Of a DNA stretch of 64,000 nt, positions 51,457-59,698 are shown piece by piece. Made by a program: the position numbers and the translations under genes. The notes beneath the pieces were generated by a model. The model saw only the letters and a program-made list of their open reading frames with translations, ran no database searches and was not told the origin of the DNA. The DNA is from Streptomyces sp. A 4/2. Lineage in GTDB: Bacteria; Actinomycetota; Actinomycetes; Streptomycetales; Streptomycetaceae. Position 1 is the stretch's first letter. Each line of letters starts with the position of its first letter. The DNA lies in NCBI RefSeq assembly GCF_940670765.1, contig NZ_CALNVW010000001.1:1-64000 (forward strand), in the 5' to 3' direction.

Positions 51457-52902
51457 TCACAGCGAGACGCCCGTGAAGACCATGACCCGCTCGTAGGTGT
51501 AGTCCTCCATGGCGAAGCGCACGCCCTCGCGGCCGACGCCGGACTGCTTGGCACCGCCGTAGGGCATCTGGTCCGCGCGGTACGACGGGACGTCGCCGAC
51601 GATCACGCCGCCGACCTCCAGGGCGCTGTGGGCGCGGAACGCCGCCTGCACGTCGTGCGTGAACACGCCCGCCTGCAGGCCGTACTTGGAGTCGTTGACG
51701 GCGGCGAACGCCGCTTCCTCCCCGTCGACCCTGGTGAGGGTCATGACGGGGCCGAAGATCTCCTCGCGGGCGACCGTGGTGTCCGCCGGTACGTCGGCGA
51801 GCACGGTCGGCGCGTAGGCGGCGCCGTCGCGGGTACCGCCGGCGAGCAGCTGGGCGCCCGCCTTCACGGCCTCGTCCACCCAGGTCTCGACGCGCCTGGC
51901 CGCGTCCTCGCTGACCAGCGGGCCGACGTCGGTGGCGGCGTCCGCGGGGTCGCCGGTGCCCTGCGCGGCCACGGCCGCGACGATCTTCGGGACGAGCCGG
52001 TCGTACACCGAGGCGTCGGCGATCACCCGCTGCACCGAGATGCAGGACTGGCCGCCCTGGTAGTTCGAGAAGGTGGCGATCCGGGACGCGGCCTGGTCGA
52101 GGTCCTTCTCGGAGGCGTAGTCGGCGAGGACGACGGCCGCGCCGTTGCCGCCGAGCTCCAGCGTGATGTGCTTGCGCGGAACCGAATCCATGATCGCGTA
52201 GCCGACCTTGTCGGAACCCGTGAAGGAGATGACCGGGAGCCGCTCGTCCTGGACGAGGGCGGGCATCCGGTCGTTGCTCACCGGGAGGACCGACCAGGAG
52301 CCCGCGGGCAGCTCGGTCTCGGCCAGCAGCTCGCCGAGCACGAGTCCCGACAGGGGCGTCGCCGGGGCGGGCTTGAGGATGATCGGCGCGCCGACCGCGA
52401 TCGCCGGGGCGATCTTGTGGGCGCACAGGTTGAGCGGGAAGTTGAACGGCGCGATGCCGAGGACCGCACCACGGGGGAAGCGGCGCGTCAGCGCGAGGCG
52501 GCCCACGCCACCGGCGTCGGTGTCCAGGCGCTGTGCCTCGCCGCCGTTGTAGCGGCGGGCCTCCTCGGCGGCGAACCGGAACACCGAGACGGCCCGGCCG
52601 ACCTCGCCGCGGGCCCACTTGATGGGCTTGCCGTTCTCGGCCGTGATCAGCTGCGCGATCTCCTCGGTGCGCTCGACCAGGCGGCGCGAGACGTGGTCGA
52701 GGGCGGCGGCGCGTACGTGCGCGGGGGTCGCCGCGAATGCGTCGCGGACCGCGTGGGCGGCGGCGACGGCCTCCTCGACCTGCGCGTCGGTCGGAACGGC
52801 GACCGTGCCGACGGTCCGGCCGTCCCAGGGTGAGGTGACGTCGAAGGTGTCCTCGCCGGTGGCCTGGCGGCCGGCGAGCCAGAAGGCATGGGTGGAAGTC
52901 AT
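51457..52902 (-). CDS. gabD: Aldehyde dehydrogenase, GabD-like
   Basis: The 481-residue NAD(P)-dependent aldehyde dehydrogenase has the catalytic Cys287 in GGQSCISVQR. The general-base Glu is in ITLELGGNGAAVV, and GSDKVG and EEIFGPVM are also present. In streptomycetes a gene at this position next to a PucR regulator and gabT is called succinic-semialdehyde dehydrogenase. The substrate here is inferred from that context. GGAAGG lies about 12 bases upstream of the ATG. No partner gene is co-transcribed. Confidence 0.88.
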   Translation of the reverse strand: MTSTHAFWLAGRQATGEDTFDVTSPWDGRTVGTVAVPTDAQVEEAVAAAHAVRDAFAATPAHVRAAALDHVSRRLVERTEEIAQLITAENGKPIKWARGEVGRAVSVFRFAAEEARRYNGGEAQRLDTDAGGVGRLALTRRFPRGAVLGIAPFNFPLNLCAHKIAPAIAVGAPIILKPAPATPLSGLVLGELLAETELPAGSWSVLPVSNDRMPALVQDERLPVISFTGSDKVGYAIMDSVPRKHITLELGGNGAAVVLADYASEKDLDQAASRIATFSNYQGGQSCISVQRVIADASVYDRLVPKIVAAVAAQGTGDPADAATDVGPLVSEDAARRVETWVDEAVKAGAQLLAGGTRDGAAYAPTVLADVPADTTVAREEIFGPVMTLTRVDGEEAAFAAVNDSKYGLQAGVFTHDVQAAFRAHSALEVGGVIVGDVPSYRADQMPYGGAKQSGVGREGVRFAMEDYTYERVMVFTGVSL

Positions 52903-53019
52903 GAGATTCCGGCCCTTCCGTGGTGGTGGGTGGTTGATTCCAACGGTAGGGGTACCGGAGCGGCGTTGTGTTTGTCCGGGGTGGAGTGGTGGGGGCGGTG
53001 CGGGGTGACGGAATGTCGC

Positions 53020-53059
53020 GTGACAGGGCGGGGCGGTGAGTTGCGCCCCGCCCCGTCAC
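53020..53059 (-). terminator. Hairpin after the PucR-type gene
   Basis: Arms 53020-53035 and 53044-53059 pair over 16 positions with a single A/C mismatch and an 8-base loop. It lies about 100 bases past the regulator stop. Confidence 0.65.
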
Positions 53060-53123
53060 CACGGACCGTTCCCCGATCGCGGGTCCGCCGCCTCCTGCCT
53101 GGTCACGGCTCGGCCGGTCGCGG

Positions 53124-53152
53124 GTCGGCCGGGCACGAGTCGGCCGGGCACG
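53124..53152. repeat. Two tandem copies of a 14-base unit
   Basis: GTCGGCCGGGCACG occurs at 53124-53137 and 53139-53152, a 15-base period. A degraded third copy lies just before (53108-53123) and GGTCACGGC flanks both sides (53101, 53161). It is directly past the PucR-type stop codon. Confidence 0.6.
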
Positions 53153-53162
53153 GCACCGCTGG

Positions 53163-54731
53163 TCACGGCATGCTGGTCGCCTTCAGCGCCAGCCACAGCT
53201 CCATGCGTACGTCCGGATCGTCCAGCGACCGCCCCAGGATCTCCTCCACACGCCGCATCCGGTAGCGCAGCGTGTGGCGGTGCACCCCGAGGTTCGCCGC
53301 CGCCGCGTCCCACTGGCCGTGGTGGGCGAGCCAGGCGCGCAGGGACGCCACCAGGTCGCCGCGGCCGGTCGCGTCGTGCTCGTGCAGCGGCCTCAGCATC
53401 CCGTCGGCGAACGCCCGTACCGCGTCGTCCGCGAGCAGCGGGACCACCGAACCGGCCGCCAGGTCCTCGTGCTCGACCAGGACCCGGCCCCGGCGGCGGG
53501 CGACCGAGAGCGCCTGTTCGGCCTGGCGGTACGCGGAGGCCGCGGCGATCGTGCCGGCCGGGGCCGACTGGCCGACGACCACCTCGCTCTCCTCGCCCGT
53601 GGGGACCGGGGGCTCCACACGAGCGCGGTCGGCCTCCAGCCCGCGGGCGTACGCCGTGCAGGCCGTGACCGCCGCTCCCGCGTCGGCGGCCAGCACGACC
53701 AGCCGTTCGCCCTCGGGGACCACGAGCACCATCTCGCCCGCGCGGGACGCACCGGACTCCAGGGCCTCGGCCAGTTCGTGGAGAGCGGTCGGTGCGCCCT
53801 CGGCGATGAGGAGTCGGTACGGAGCGTCCAGCAGACCGTTGTAGAGGTCCCCGGCGACCGTCCGCGCGTGGTCGGGCTCCCCGGCCAGCAGCATCCGGAG
53901 CACCGCCGCACCCAGCCGCTGCTCGGCCGCGCGCAGTGCACGCGAGCGCTCCGTGGTCAGGGTGAGCAGGGCGACCGCGGAGTGCACGGCGTACCGCTCG
54001 GCGGTGCCCAGGGGCGCGCCCGTGCCCACGGCGAGCGCGCCGTGCGGGCGGCGGCCGGTGCCGAGGGACTGGAGTTCGACGCGGTCGTCCGAGCCTCCGA
54101 CGACGGCGCTCGCCGGGGCCGGGCGCCCGCCGAGCCGCGCCACGTCGGGGGTGAGCCGGGCGGCCCGGCGGGCGGCCCACTCCGGGGCGGCGGCCACGAC
54201 GGCTCCGGACGCGTCGTACAGCGCGGCCCAGCCGTTCACGTGCGAGGCGAGCCGCGCCAGCAGGTCGCCGGGGCCGTCGCCGCCCAGCGCGGCCCGGGTC
54301 AGCTCGCGCTGGGCCTCGAAACCCGCGGTCACCGAGCGGTACTGGTCGGCCGCGATGGCCGCCGAGACCGCCTTGCTGATGGCCAGGAACGGCGTACGGC
54401 GGGGCACCTCCAGGAGGGGCAGGCCCTCCTCCTCGGCCGCGGTGACCAGAGTTGCCGGGATGTCCTCGTAGTGGACGCCCACCGCGAAGCCGAGCCCGAC
54501 CACTCCGGCCTTGGCGAGCCGTCGTACGTACCGCCGCATCGCCTCCGGGTCCTCGGTGTCCAGCGTCATGGCGGTGATGAGGAGGAGCTCACCGCCCTCC
54601 ATGTACGGAACGGGGTCGGCGAGCTCGCTCACATGGGCCCAGCGCACCGGCGTGTCCAGGCGGCCCTCCCCCGCTCGCACGGTCAGTTTGAGCGTGGAGT
54701 GGTGGACGAGCGAGGCGAGCGTGGGCGGCAT
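53163..54731 (-). CDS. PucR-type transcriptional regulator
   Basis: The 522-residue regulator has the N-terminal PucR domain (about 1-125: EGGELLLITAMTLD, GVVGLGFAVG). A central GGDEF-like/GAF-like part follows. The C-terminal PucR helix-turn-helix is LRAWLAHHGQWDAAAANLGVHRHTLRYRMRRVEEILGR, seen in the LGVHRHTLRYRM core. PucR proteins activate nitrogen-source catabolic genes. Its place between gabD and gabT suggests control of GABA catabolism in response to GABA or succinic semialdehyde, by analogy with GabR/PucR regulators. Confidence 0.9.
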   Translation of the reverse strand: MPPTLASLVHHSTLKLTVRAGEGRLDTPVRWAHVSELADPVPYMEGGELLLITAMTLDTEDPEAMRRYVRRLAKAGVVGLGFAVGVHYEDIPATLVTAAEEEGLPLLEVPRRTPFLAISKAVSAAIAADQYRSVTAGFEAQRELTRAALGGDGPGDLLARLASHVNGWAALYDASGAVVAAAPEWAARRAARLTPDVARLGGRPAPASAVVGGSDDRVELQSLGTGRRPHGALAVGTGAPLGTAERYAVHSAVALLTLTTERSRALRAAEQRLGAAVLRMLLAGEPDHARTVAGDLYNGLLDAPYRLLIAEGAPTALHELAEALESGASRAGEMVLVVPEGERLVVLAADAGAAVTACTAYARGLEADRARVEPPVPTGEESEVVVGQSAPAGTIAAASAYRQAEQALSVARRRGRVLVEHEDLAAGSVVPLLADDAVRAFADGMLRPLHEHDATGRGDLVASLRAWLAHHGQWDAAAANLGVHRHTLRYRMRRVEEILGRSLDDPDVRMELWLALKATSMP

Positions 54732-54834
54732 GGCAGGACCGTAGGACCTTCGGCTGAAGAACGGGTGAGAAGTGCGCCGTCCCGTATGAACGGCTCCCCC
54801 GATTCTGCCAGGGCGTACGAGTCGCTGTACCGGA

Positions 54835-57207
54835 TCAGCCGCGCAGATCCACCAGGAGCGGTGGCGCGTGTTCGCCGCGCACCGTGGTCAGGGACAGCAC
54901 CGCGTGGCTCGCGGGCACGGAATGTGCCAGGTCGGAGGCCGACCACCGCTCGCGCTCGACCTTCCGTACCGTCACCGCGTCCGTCGTCACCGCCTTCCCT
55001 GTGACAAGTTTCCTGAACGAGTGGATGGCCCGGGTCAGCGGCTGATCTGCGAAGACCGTGCGCTGGGTGACGTCCCTGGTCTCCACCCACTCGGTGCCCC
55101 ACGCCTCCGCGAACGACCGGCCCTCCCAGGTGGTCACACCGGAGAAGGCCATCCGGCAGCCGACGGCCCCGAGCAGCGCGGTGTGCAGTTCCTCCGGGAC
55201 GTCGCTGAGACTGCGCAGGGTGAGTACCGCCCCGGCGTGGGCGGAGCGCAGCCGCTGGACGGAGCGGACCGAGTCGGCGGTGACGGTACGGGTCGCGTCG
55301 TCGAGGACGAGGCAGGCGAAGAGCGAGCGGTCGGCGCGGACCGACGCGCTCGCGGTGAACTGGGCGAGCACCAGCCGTGCGAGCACCCGCGAGGCCTCGG
55401 CGTGGCCGCGCTCGGGCAGGTCGATCCGGACCCGGACGGGGTGTTCCAGGGAACGCAGCGAGAAGGGCCTGGACCTGCCGTCGGTGTCGAAGAACCCGGC
55501 GAAAGCGGGCCGGTCGAGGGTGGCGACCCGGTCGGCGAGCGCGGGTCCGGGATCGCCGGGCGCTCCGGACTGCCGGGCGCGGGCGTCGAGTTCGCGCTGG
55601 AGGCCGAAGTGGCCGCCCGCGTCGAGCGCCTCGCGCAGGGTGGCGAGCGCCGCGGGCACTCCGTCGAGGAGCTCGCGCAGCTCGGGCACGGAGGGGAAGT
55701 GGCCGTGGGCCGCGCGGTAGGGGCCGAGCAGCTGGGCGAGCGCGGTGGACGCGCGCCTGCTGTCCACCTCGGGGAGGTCGCCGGTGAAGGCCTCGGCGAG
55801 TACGGCCGCGGCCTCGTCGGGGTCGGTGGTGCCGCCGTAGAGGTCGAAGTCGTACACGGAGGCGGGGTCGCCGAACTTGACCACCACGTCGTACGCGTCG
55901 TCGGGCCCGAGCTGGGTGCCCGCCGCGGCGACGACGATGACGGCGGCCTGGCCCGCGAGCGCCTGGAGGGCCAGCGATTCGACCACGGGCCGCACCAGAT
56001 GGCGGGTCTTCCCGGTGCCGGGCGGGCCGACGGCCAGCAGCGAGGTGCCGAGCAGTTCGGGGTCGAGGGCGAGTCCGGTGCCGCGCCTGGCGTACGGATT
56101 GCGCTCGCCGGGCTCGACCGTGCCGAGCCTGACCTGGCGTTCGAACAGATCGTGCCGGGCCGCACGCACCGGCAGGTCACGGGCGCCGGAGGGGTGCACA
56201 CAGGCCGCCGAACCCATCCTGCGCACCGCGTCGGTGAAGGATTCGAGCCGGGAGGGATCCGCCTGCACGGAGCGCCAGGCGCGGCGGACCCGGGTGTAGT
56301 CGACGTCGTTCATCCGCCCGGAGCGCACCTCGTCGGAGAGCCGGTCGGCGAGTTCGACGAGGCCCTGGGCCCGCAGCTCCGGCCAGTCGGCCGGGCCGGT
56401 GGCAGGTGCGTCCGGCGCGGCGCGGTGCGCGGTCGCGGCGTGCGGCGGCGCGGGGCGGTCCTGCGGGTGGCGGGCGGTCCGCAGCAGCGAACCCCAGCGG
56501 CCGAGCCTGGCGAACGGCCAGGCGATGGCGAGTGTGATCAGCGCGTACACCGTGTACGCCACGGCCGCCGCCGCGACCGGGTCGCCGCCGCCGGTCAGCC
56601 AGGGCCGCGGCAGCAGCATGAAGACCAGGTCGAGACCGGGCAGGGTGCCCGCCCAGACGAACATCCAGACGACGAACCCGACGGCCGCCGCGGCCACCGC
56701 GCGGACGCGCGGCCCCCGGCCGTCGACGGTGCGCTCGAAGAGCGCGCGCCAGTTCCCCAGCCGGCCGAATCCGTAGAGCAGCGCACCGGCGATCAGGAAC
56801 CGGTAGAACTCCAGGGCCCGGACGGCACCCTCCGGCGCGGGTTCGCCCATCCGCTGGCGGCTCCACCAGTCGCCGGGGGTGAAGAGTTCCAGCGGGATGC
56901 GCCAGTACGGGATGTAGCCGTTGCGCCACAACGACCAGACCAGCACACAGGCCAGCAGCGAGATCACCGCGCCGCTGACCAGGGTGCGGCCGGGGACGTG
57001 CGCGGACTCCGGCGGGCGCTCCACGTGTCCGTACGCCCAGACGCCCGGCCCCGCGTGATGGCGCGGGGCGTCCAGCCACTCGGTGAGCACCGGGCCGGTC
57101 GCGGGTGCGTAGGTCGGCGCGGGCGGGACCACGGGCGGCCCGGCAGGACGCGGTAAGGGGGTGGCCCCCCGGGTGCCGCGTGCGTCGTACGTGCCTTCGG
57201 TGTCCAT
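54835..57207 (-). CDS. Membrane-anchored VirD4/TraD-like ATPase
   Basis: The 790-residue protein starts at the ATG at 57207. Its Pro-rich N-terminus is followed by about four hydrophobic segments (roughly residues 75-245). An ATPase follows with Walker A GPPGTGKTRHL (Lys400), Walker B FACLVLDDATRT and the sensor segment GAVLTLRSLSDVPEELHTALLGAVGC. The arrangement and the VYDFDLYGGT insert resemble type IV coupling proteins that move DNA or protein across membranes. No relaxase, conjugation or secretion gene is nearby. It is conserved beside gabT in streptomycetes as I recall, so it is probably not a mobile element. The function is unknown. Confidence 0.8.
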   Translation of the reverse strand: MDTEGTYDARGTRGATPLPRPAGPPVVPPAPTYAPATGPVLTEWLDAPRHHAGPGVWAYGHVERPPESAHVPGRTLVSGAVISLLACVLVWSLWRNGYIPYWRIPLELFTPGDWWSRQRMGEPAPEGAVRALEFYRFLIAGALLYGFGRLGNWRALFERTVDGRGPRVRAVAAAAVGFVVWMFVWAGTLPGLDLVFMLLPRPWLTGGGDPVAAAAVAYTVYALITLAIAWPFARLGRWGSLLRTARHPQDRPAPPHAATAHRAAPDAPATGPADWPELRAQGLVELADRLSDEVRSGRMNDVDYTRVRRAWRSVQADPSRLESFTDAVRRMGSAACVHPSGARDLPVRAARHDLFERQVRLGTVEPGERNPYARRGTGLALDPELLGTSLLAVGPPGTGKTRHLVRPVVESLALQALAGQAAVIVVAAAGTQLGPDDAYDVVVKFGDPASVYDFDLYGGTTDPDEAAAVLAEAFTGDLPEVDSRRASTALAQLLGPYRAAHGHFPSVPELRELLDGVPAALATLREALDAGGHFGLQRELDARARQSGAPGDPGPALADRVATLDRPAFAGFFDTDGRSRPFSLRSLEHPVRVRIDLPERGHAEASRVLARLVLAQFTASASVRADRSLFACLVLDDATRTVTADSVRSVQRLRSAHAGAVLTLRSLSDVPEELHTALLGAVGCRMAFSGVTTWEGRSFAEAWGTEWVETRDVTQRTVFADQPLTRAIHSFRKLVTGKAVTTDAVTVRKVERERWSASDLAHSVPASHAVLSLTTVRGEHAPPLLVDLRG

Positions 57208-57312
57208 GACCCCTGCCCCCTGTACCAGCCAGGTCTGCCCTGTGCGGTGCGCCTCGATCTCGCGCCTCAATCTAGTGCCACGTGCCCACTGCCGGGCGCC
57301 GTCACGCGCCTA

Positions 57313-57327
57313 TGTCCGTCACGGACA
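57313..57327. promoter_or_regulatory. 15-base inverted repeat upstream of gabT
   Basis: TGTCCGT (57313-57319) and ACGGACA (57321-57327) are perfect 7-base arms around one base. The repeat lies in the 225-base divergent region between the translocase-like gene and gabT, 106 bases before the gabT start. It could be a regulator site. TAGCCT at 57383-57388 is a possible gabT -10 box. Confidence 0.4.
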
Positions 57328-57432
57328 ACGACACGCCCCGATCACTCCCGAACGGAGCATGCCGCGGCCCGGAGCGCACCCCTAGCCTGCTGAAAAGAGG
57401 AAGCGTCCGATTTCGTCCCACAGGAGCCCCCC

Positions 57433-58764
57433 ATGTCCGCTCTCCCGCAGGAGCGCCGCGTCGTCACCGCCATCCCCGGCCCGAAGTCGCAGGAGCTGCA
57501 GGTCCGTCGCAACGCCGCGGTCGCCGCGGGTGTCGGCTCCGTGCTGCCGGTCTTCACGACCCGCGCGGGCGGCGGCATCATCGAGGACGTCGACGGCAAC
57601 CGGCTGATCGACTTCGGTTCCGGCATCGCCGTGACCTCGGTCGGCGCGTCCGCCGAGGCCGTGGTGCGCCGGGCGTCCGCGCAGCTCGCCGACTTCACCC
57701 ACAGCTGTTTCATGGTCACGCCGTACGAGGGGTACGTCGAGGTCTGCGAGCAGCTCGCCGAGCTGACCCCCGGCGACCACGCCAAGAAGTCGGCGCTCTT
57801 CAACTCCGGCGCCGAGGCCGTCGAGAACGCGGTGAAGATCGCCCGCGCGTACACCAAGCGGCAGGCCGTCGTGGTCTTCGACCACGGCTACCACGGCCGT
57901 ACGAACCTCACGATGGCGCTGACCGCCAAGAACATGCCGTACAAGAACGGCTTCGGCCCGTTCGCGCCCGAGGTCTACCGGGTGCCCGTGGCGTACGCCT
58001 ACCGCTGGCCGACCGGCCCGGAGAACGCCGGAGCCGAGGCCTCCGCCCAGGCCATCGACATGATCAAGAAGCAGATCGGCGCGGACAACGTCGCCGCGAT
58101 CATCATCGAGCCGGTGCTCGGCGAGGGCGGCTTCATCGAGCCCGCGAAGGGCTTCCTGCCCGCCGTCGCGCAGTTCGCCAAGGACAACGGCATCGTCTTC
58201 GTGGCCGACGAGATCCAGTCCGGTTTCTGCCGTACGGGCCAGTGGTTCGCGTGCGAGGACGAGGGCATCGTCCCGGACCTGATCACCACCGCCAAGGGCA
58301 TCGCGGGCGGGCTGCCGCTCTCCGCGGTGACCGGCCGCGCCGAGATGATGGACGCCGCGCACTCCGGCGGCCTGGGCGGTACGTACGGCGGCAACCCGGT
58401 GGCCTGCGCCGCGGCTCTCGGCGCCATCGAGACGATGCGGGAGCTCGACCTCAACGCGAAGGCGAAGCGCATCGAGGAGGTCATGAAGACCCGCCTGGCG
58501 GCCGTTCAGGAGAAGTACGACATCGTCGGCGACATCCGCGGCCGTGGCGCGATGATCGCGATCGAGCTGGTCAAGTCCGGCACCAAGGACCCGAACCCGG
58601 AGGCGACCGCAGCTTTGGCCAAGGCTTGCCACTCCGTGGGACTGCTGGTCCTGACCTGTGGCACCTACGGGAACGTGCTGCGTTTCCTGCCGCCCCTGGT
58701 CATCGGTGAGGACCTGCTGAACGAGGGTCTCGACTTGCTGGAACAGGCCTTCGCAGGCGTGTGA
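57433..58764 (+). CDS. gabT: 4-aminobutyrate-2-oxoglutarate transaminase
   Basis: GabT moves the amino group of GABA to 2-oxoglutarate, giving succinic semialdehyde for GabD. The 443-residue class III PLP aminotransferase has the PLP Lys288 in TTAKGIAGGLPLSAV. NSGAEAVENAVKIAR binds the cofactor phosphate, and IIIEPVLGEGGF and VADEIQSGF (cofactor Asp) are also seen. AGGAG precedes the ATG by 7-8 bases. A hairpin follows 36 bases past the stop. It faces away from the PucR/gabD pair. Confidence 0.95.
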   Translation: MSALPQERRVVTAIPGPKSQELQVRRNAAVAAGVGSVLPVFTTRAGGGIIEDVDGNRLIDFGSGIAVTSVGASAEAVVRRASAQLADFTHSCFMVTPYEGYVEVCEQLAELTPGDHAKKSALFNSGAEAVENAVKIARAYTKRQAVVVFDHGYHGRTNLTMALTAKNMPYKNGFGPFAPEVYRVPVAYAYRWPTGPENAGAEASAQAIDMIKKQIGADNVAAIIIEPVLGEGGFIEPAKGFLPAVAQFAKDNGIVFVADEIQSGFCRTGQWFACEDEGIVPDLITTAKGIAGGLPLSAVTGRAEMMDAAHSGGLGGTYGGNPVACAAALGAIETMRELDLNAKAKRIEEVMKTRLAAVQEKYDIVGDIRGRGAMIAIELVKSGTKDPNPEATAALAKACHSVGLLVLTCGTYGNVLRFLPPLVIGEDLLNEGLDLLEQAFAGV

Positions 58765-58799
58765 CCTCCGGCTACAGTCGGGCACTGTGAAGAACGTGT

Positions 58800-58839
58800 G
58801 GGGGGCCGATGGCGGGATGGAGTTCCGTCTGTCGGCCCC
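58800..58839 (+). terminator. gabT terminator
   Basis: GGGGGCCGA (58800-58808) pairs perfectly with TCGGCCCCC (58831-58839) around a 22-base loop. Its place argues that the next gene starts beyond it. Confidence 0.6.
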
Positions 58840-58867
58840 CGGGGCATCTGCCGTACGGTTGCGGCAG

Positions 58868-59698
58868 ATGAGAGAAACACCCCGCTCACAGGTGACTGTG
58901 AGCGATTCCAGGCAAGGGCCTCCCCAGCTCACGCCTGGCTGTGCCTTCGCGCACACCACCGGAGCTTCGGACTCCGGGTCTCCTCACCGATCGGATGGCC
59001 GCTCGCCCCACACCCCCCGGGGCGCGCGGCACACCGGTCCTGGCGGCCGCCCCGGAACTACCCCCCCTGTTCCCGGGCGGCCGGCTTCCCTTCCTCCCCG
59101 GACCCCGCTGCGGCGTGTGCTGTTCTCCGCGCTCGGCTGTGCGGTCCTCTTCGCGCTGATCACCTGGCAGGTCATGTCCACGGGGCCGCTGCTGCGGCTG
59201 GACGTGCGCGTCGACCACCAGCTGGTCGGCACCGGCCCCGGCCGGCTGAGCGCGTACCTCTCGGACCTGGGCAACGCGCAGGTCGCCGTGGTGGTCCTGG
59301 TGGCCGCGATGGCGTACGCGCTGTGGCGCGGCAGCCGTTTCGACGTGCTGGCCGCCGGGCTGGCGATGGCCGCGGTGCCCGCCCTGGTGGTCCCGCTGAA
59401 GCTCTGGGTGGCGCGGCCGGGACCGCTCGACCCGTCCACCGGGTACTTCCCCTCGGGTCACACGGCGACCGCGATGGTCGCGTACGGCGGAGCGGCCCTG
59501 CTGCTGGCGCCGTACACGCGGCGGAACTGGCCGGTACCCGCCGCCGTCGTCCTGACGCTGGCGACGAGTACCGGTCTGGTGCTGCACGGCTACCACTGGC
59601 CGCTGGACGTGGTGGCCAGTTGGTGCCTGTGCGGTGCGCTGCTGCTGATCAGCTCCACGGGTATGCGTCGAAGTTCTTCGAGAACTCCTCCTTGTTGA
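58868..59698 (+). CDS. PAP2-family membrane phosphatase
   Basis: The protein is about 276 residues if it starts at the ATG at 58868; the frame opens at 58787 but the gabT hairpin lies in that part. About 80 poorly ordered residues precede five hydrophobic segments. Phosphatase motifs are KLWVARPGP (K-x6-RP) and FPSGHTATA. GYHWPLD supplies the motif 3 His and Asp, but the usual Ser-Arg six residues before that His is Gly-Leu. The family removes phosphates from lipids such as undecaprenyl diphosphate. Its last 50 bases overlap the convergent chitinase gene. Confidence 0.8.
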   Translation: MRETPRSQVTVSDSRQGPPQLTPGCAFAHTTGASDSGSPHRSDGRSPHTPRGARHTGPGGRPGTTPPVPGRPASLPPRTPLRRVLFSALGCAVLFALITWQVMSTGPLLRLDVRVDHQLVGTGPGRLSAYLSDLGNAQVAVVVLVAAMAYALWRGSRFDVLAAGLAMAAVPALVVPLKLWVARPGPLDPSTGYFPSGHTATAMVAYGGAALLLAPYTRRNWPVPAAVVLTLATSTGLVLHGYHWPLDVVASWCLCGALLLISSTGMRRSSSRTPPC

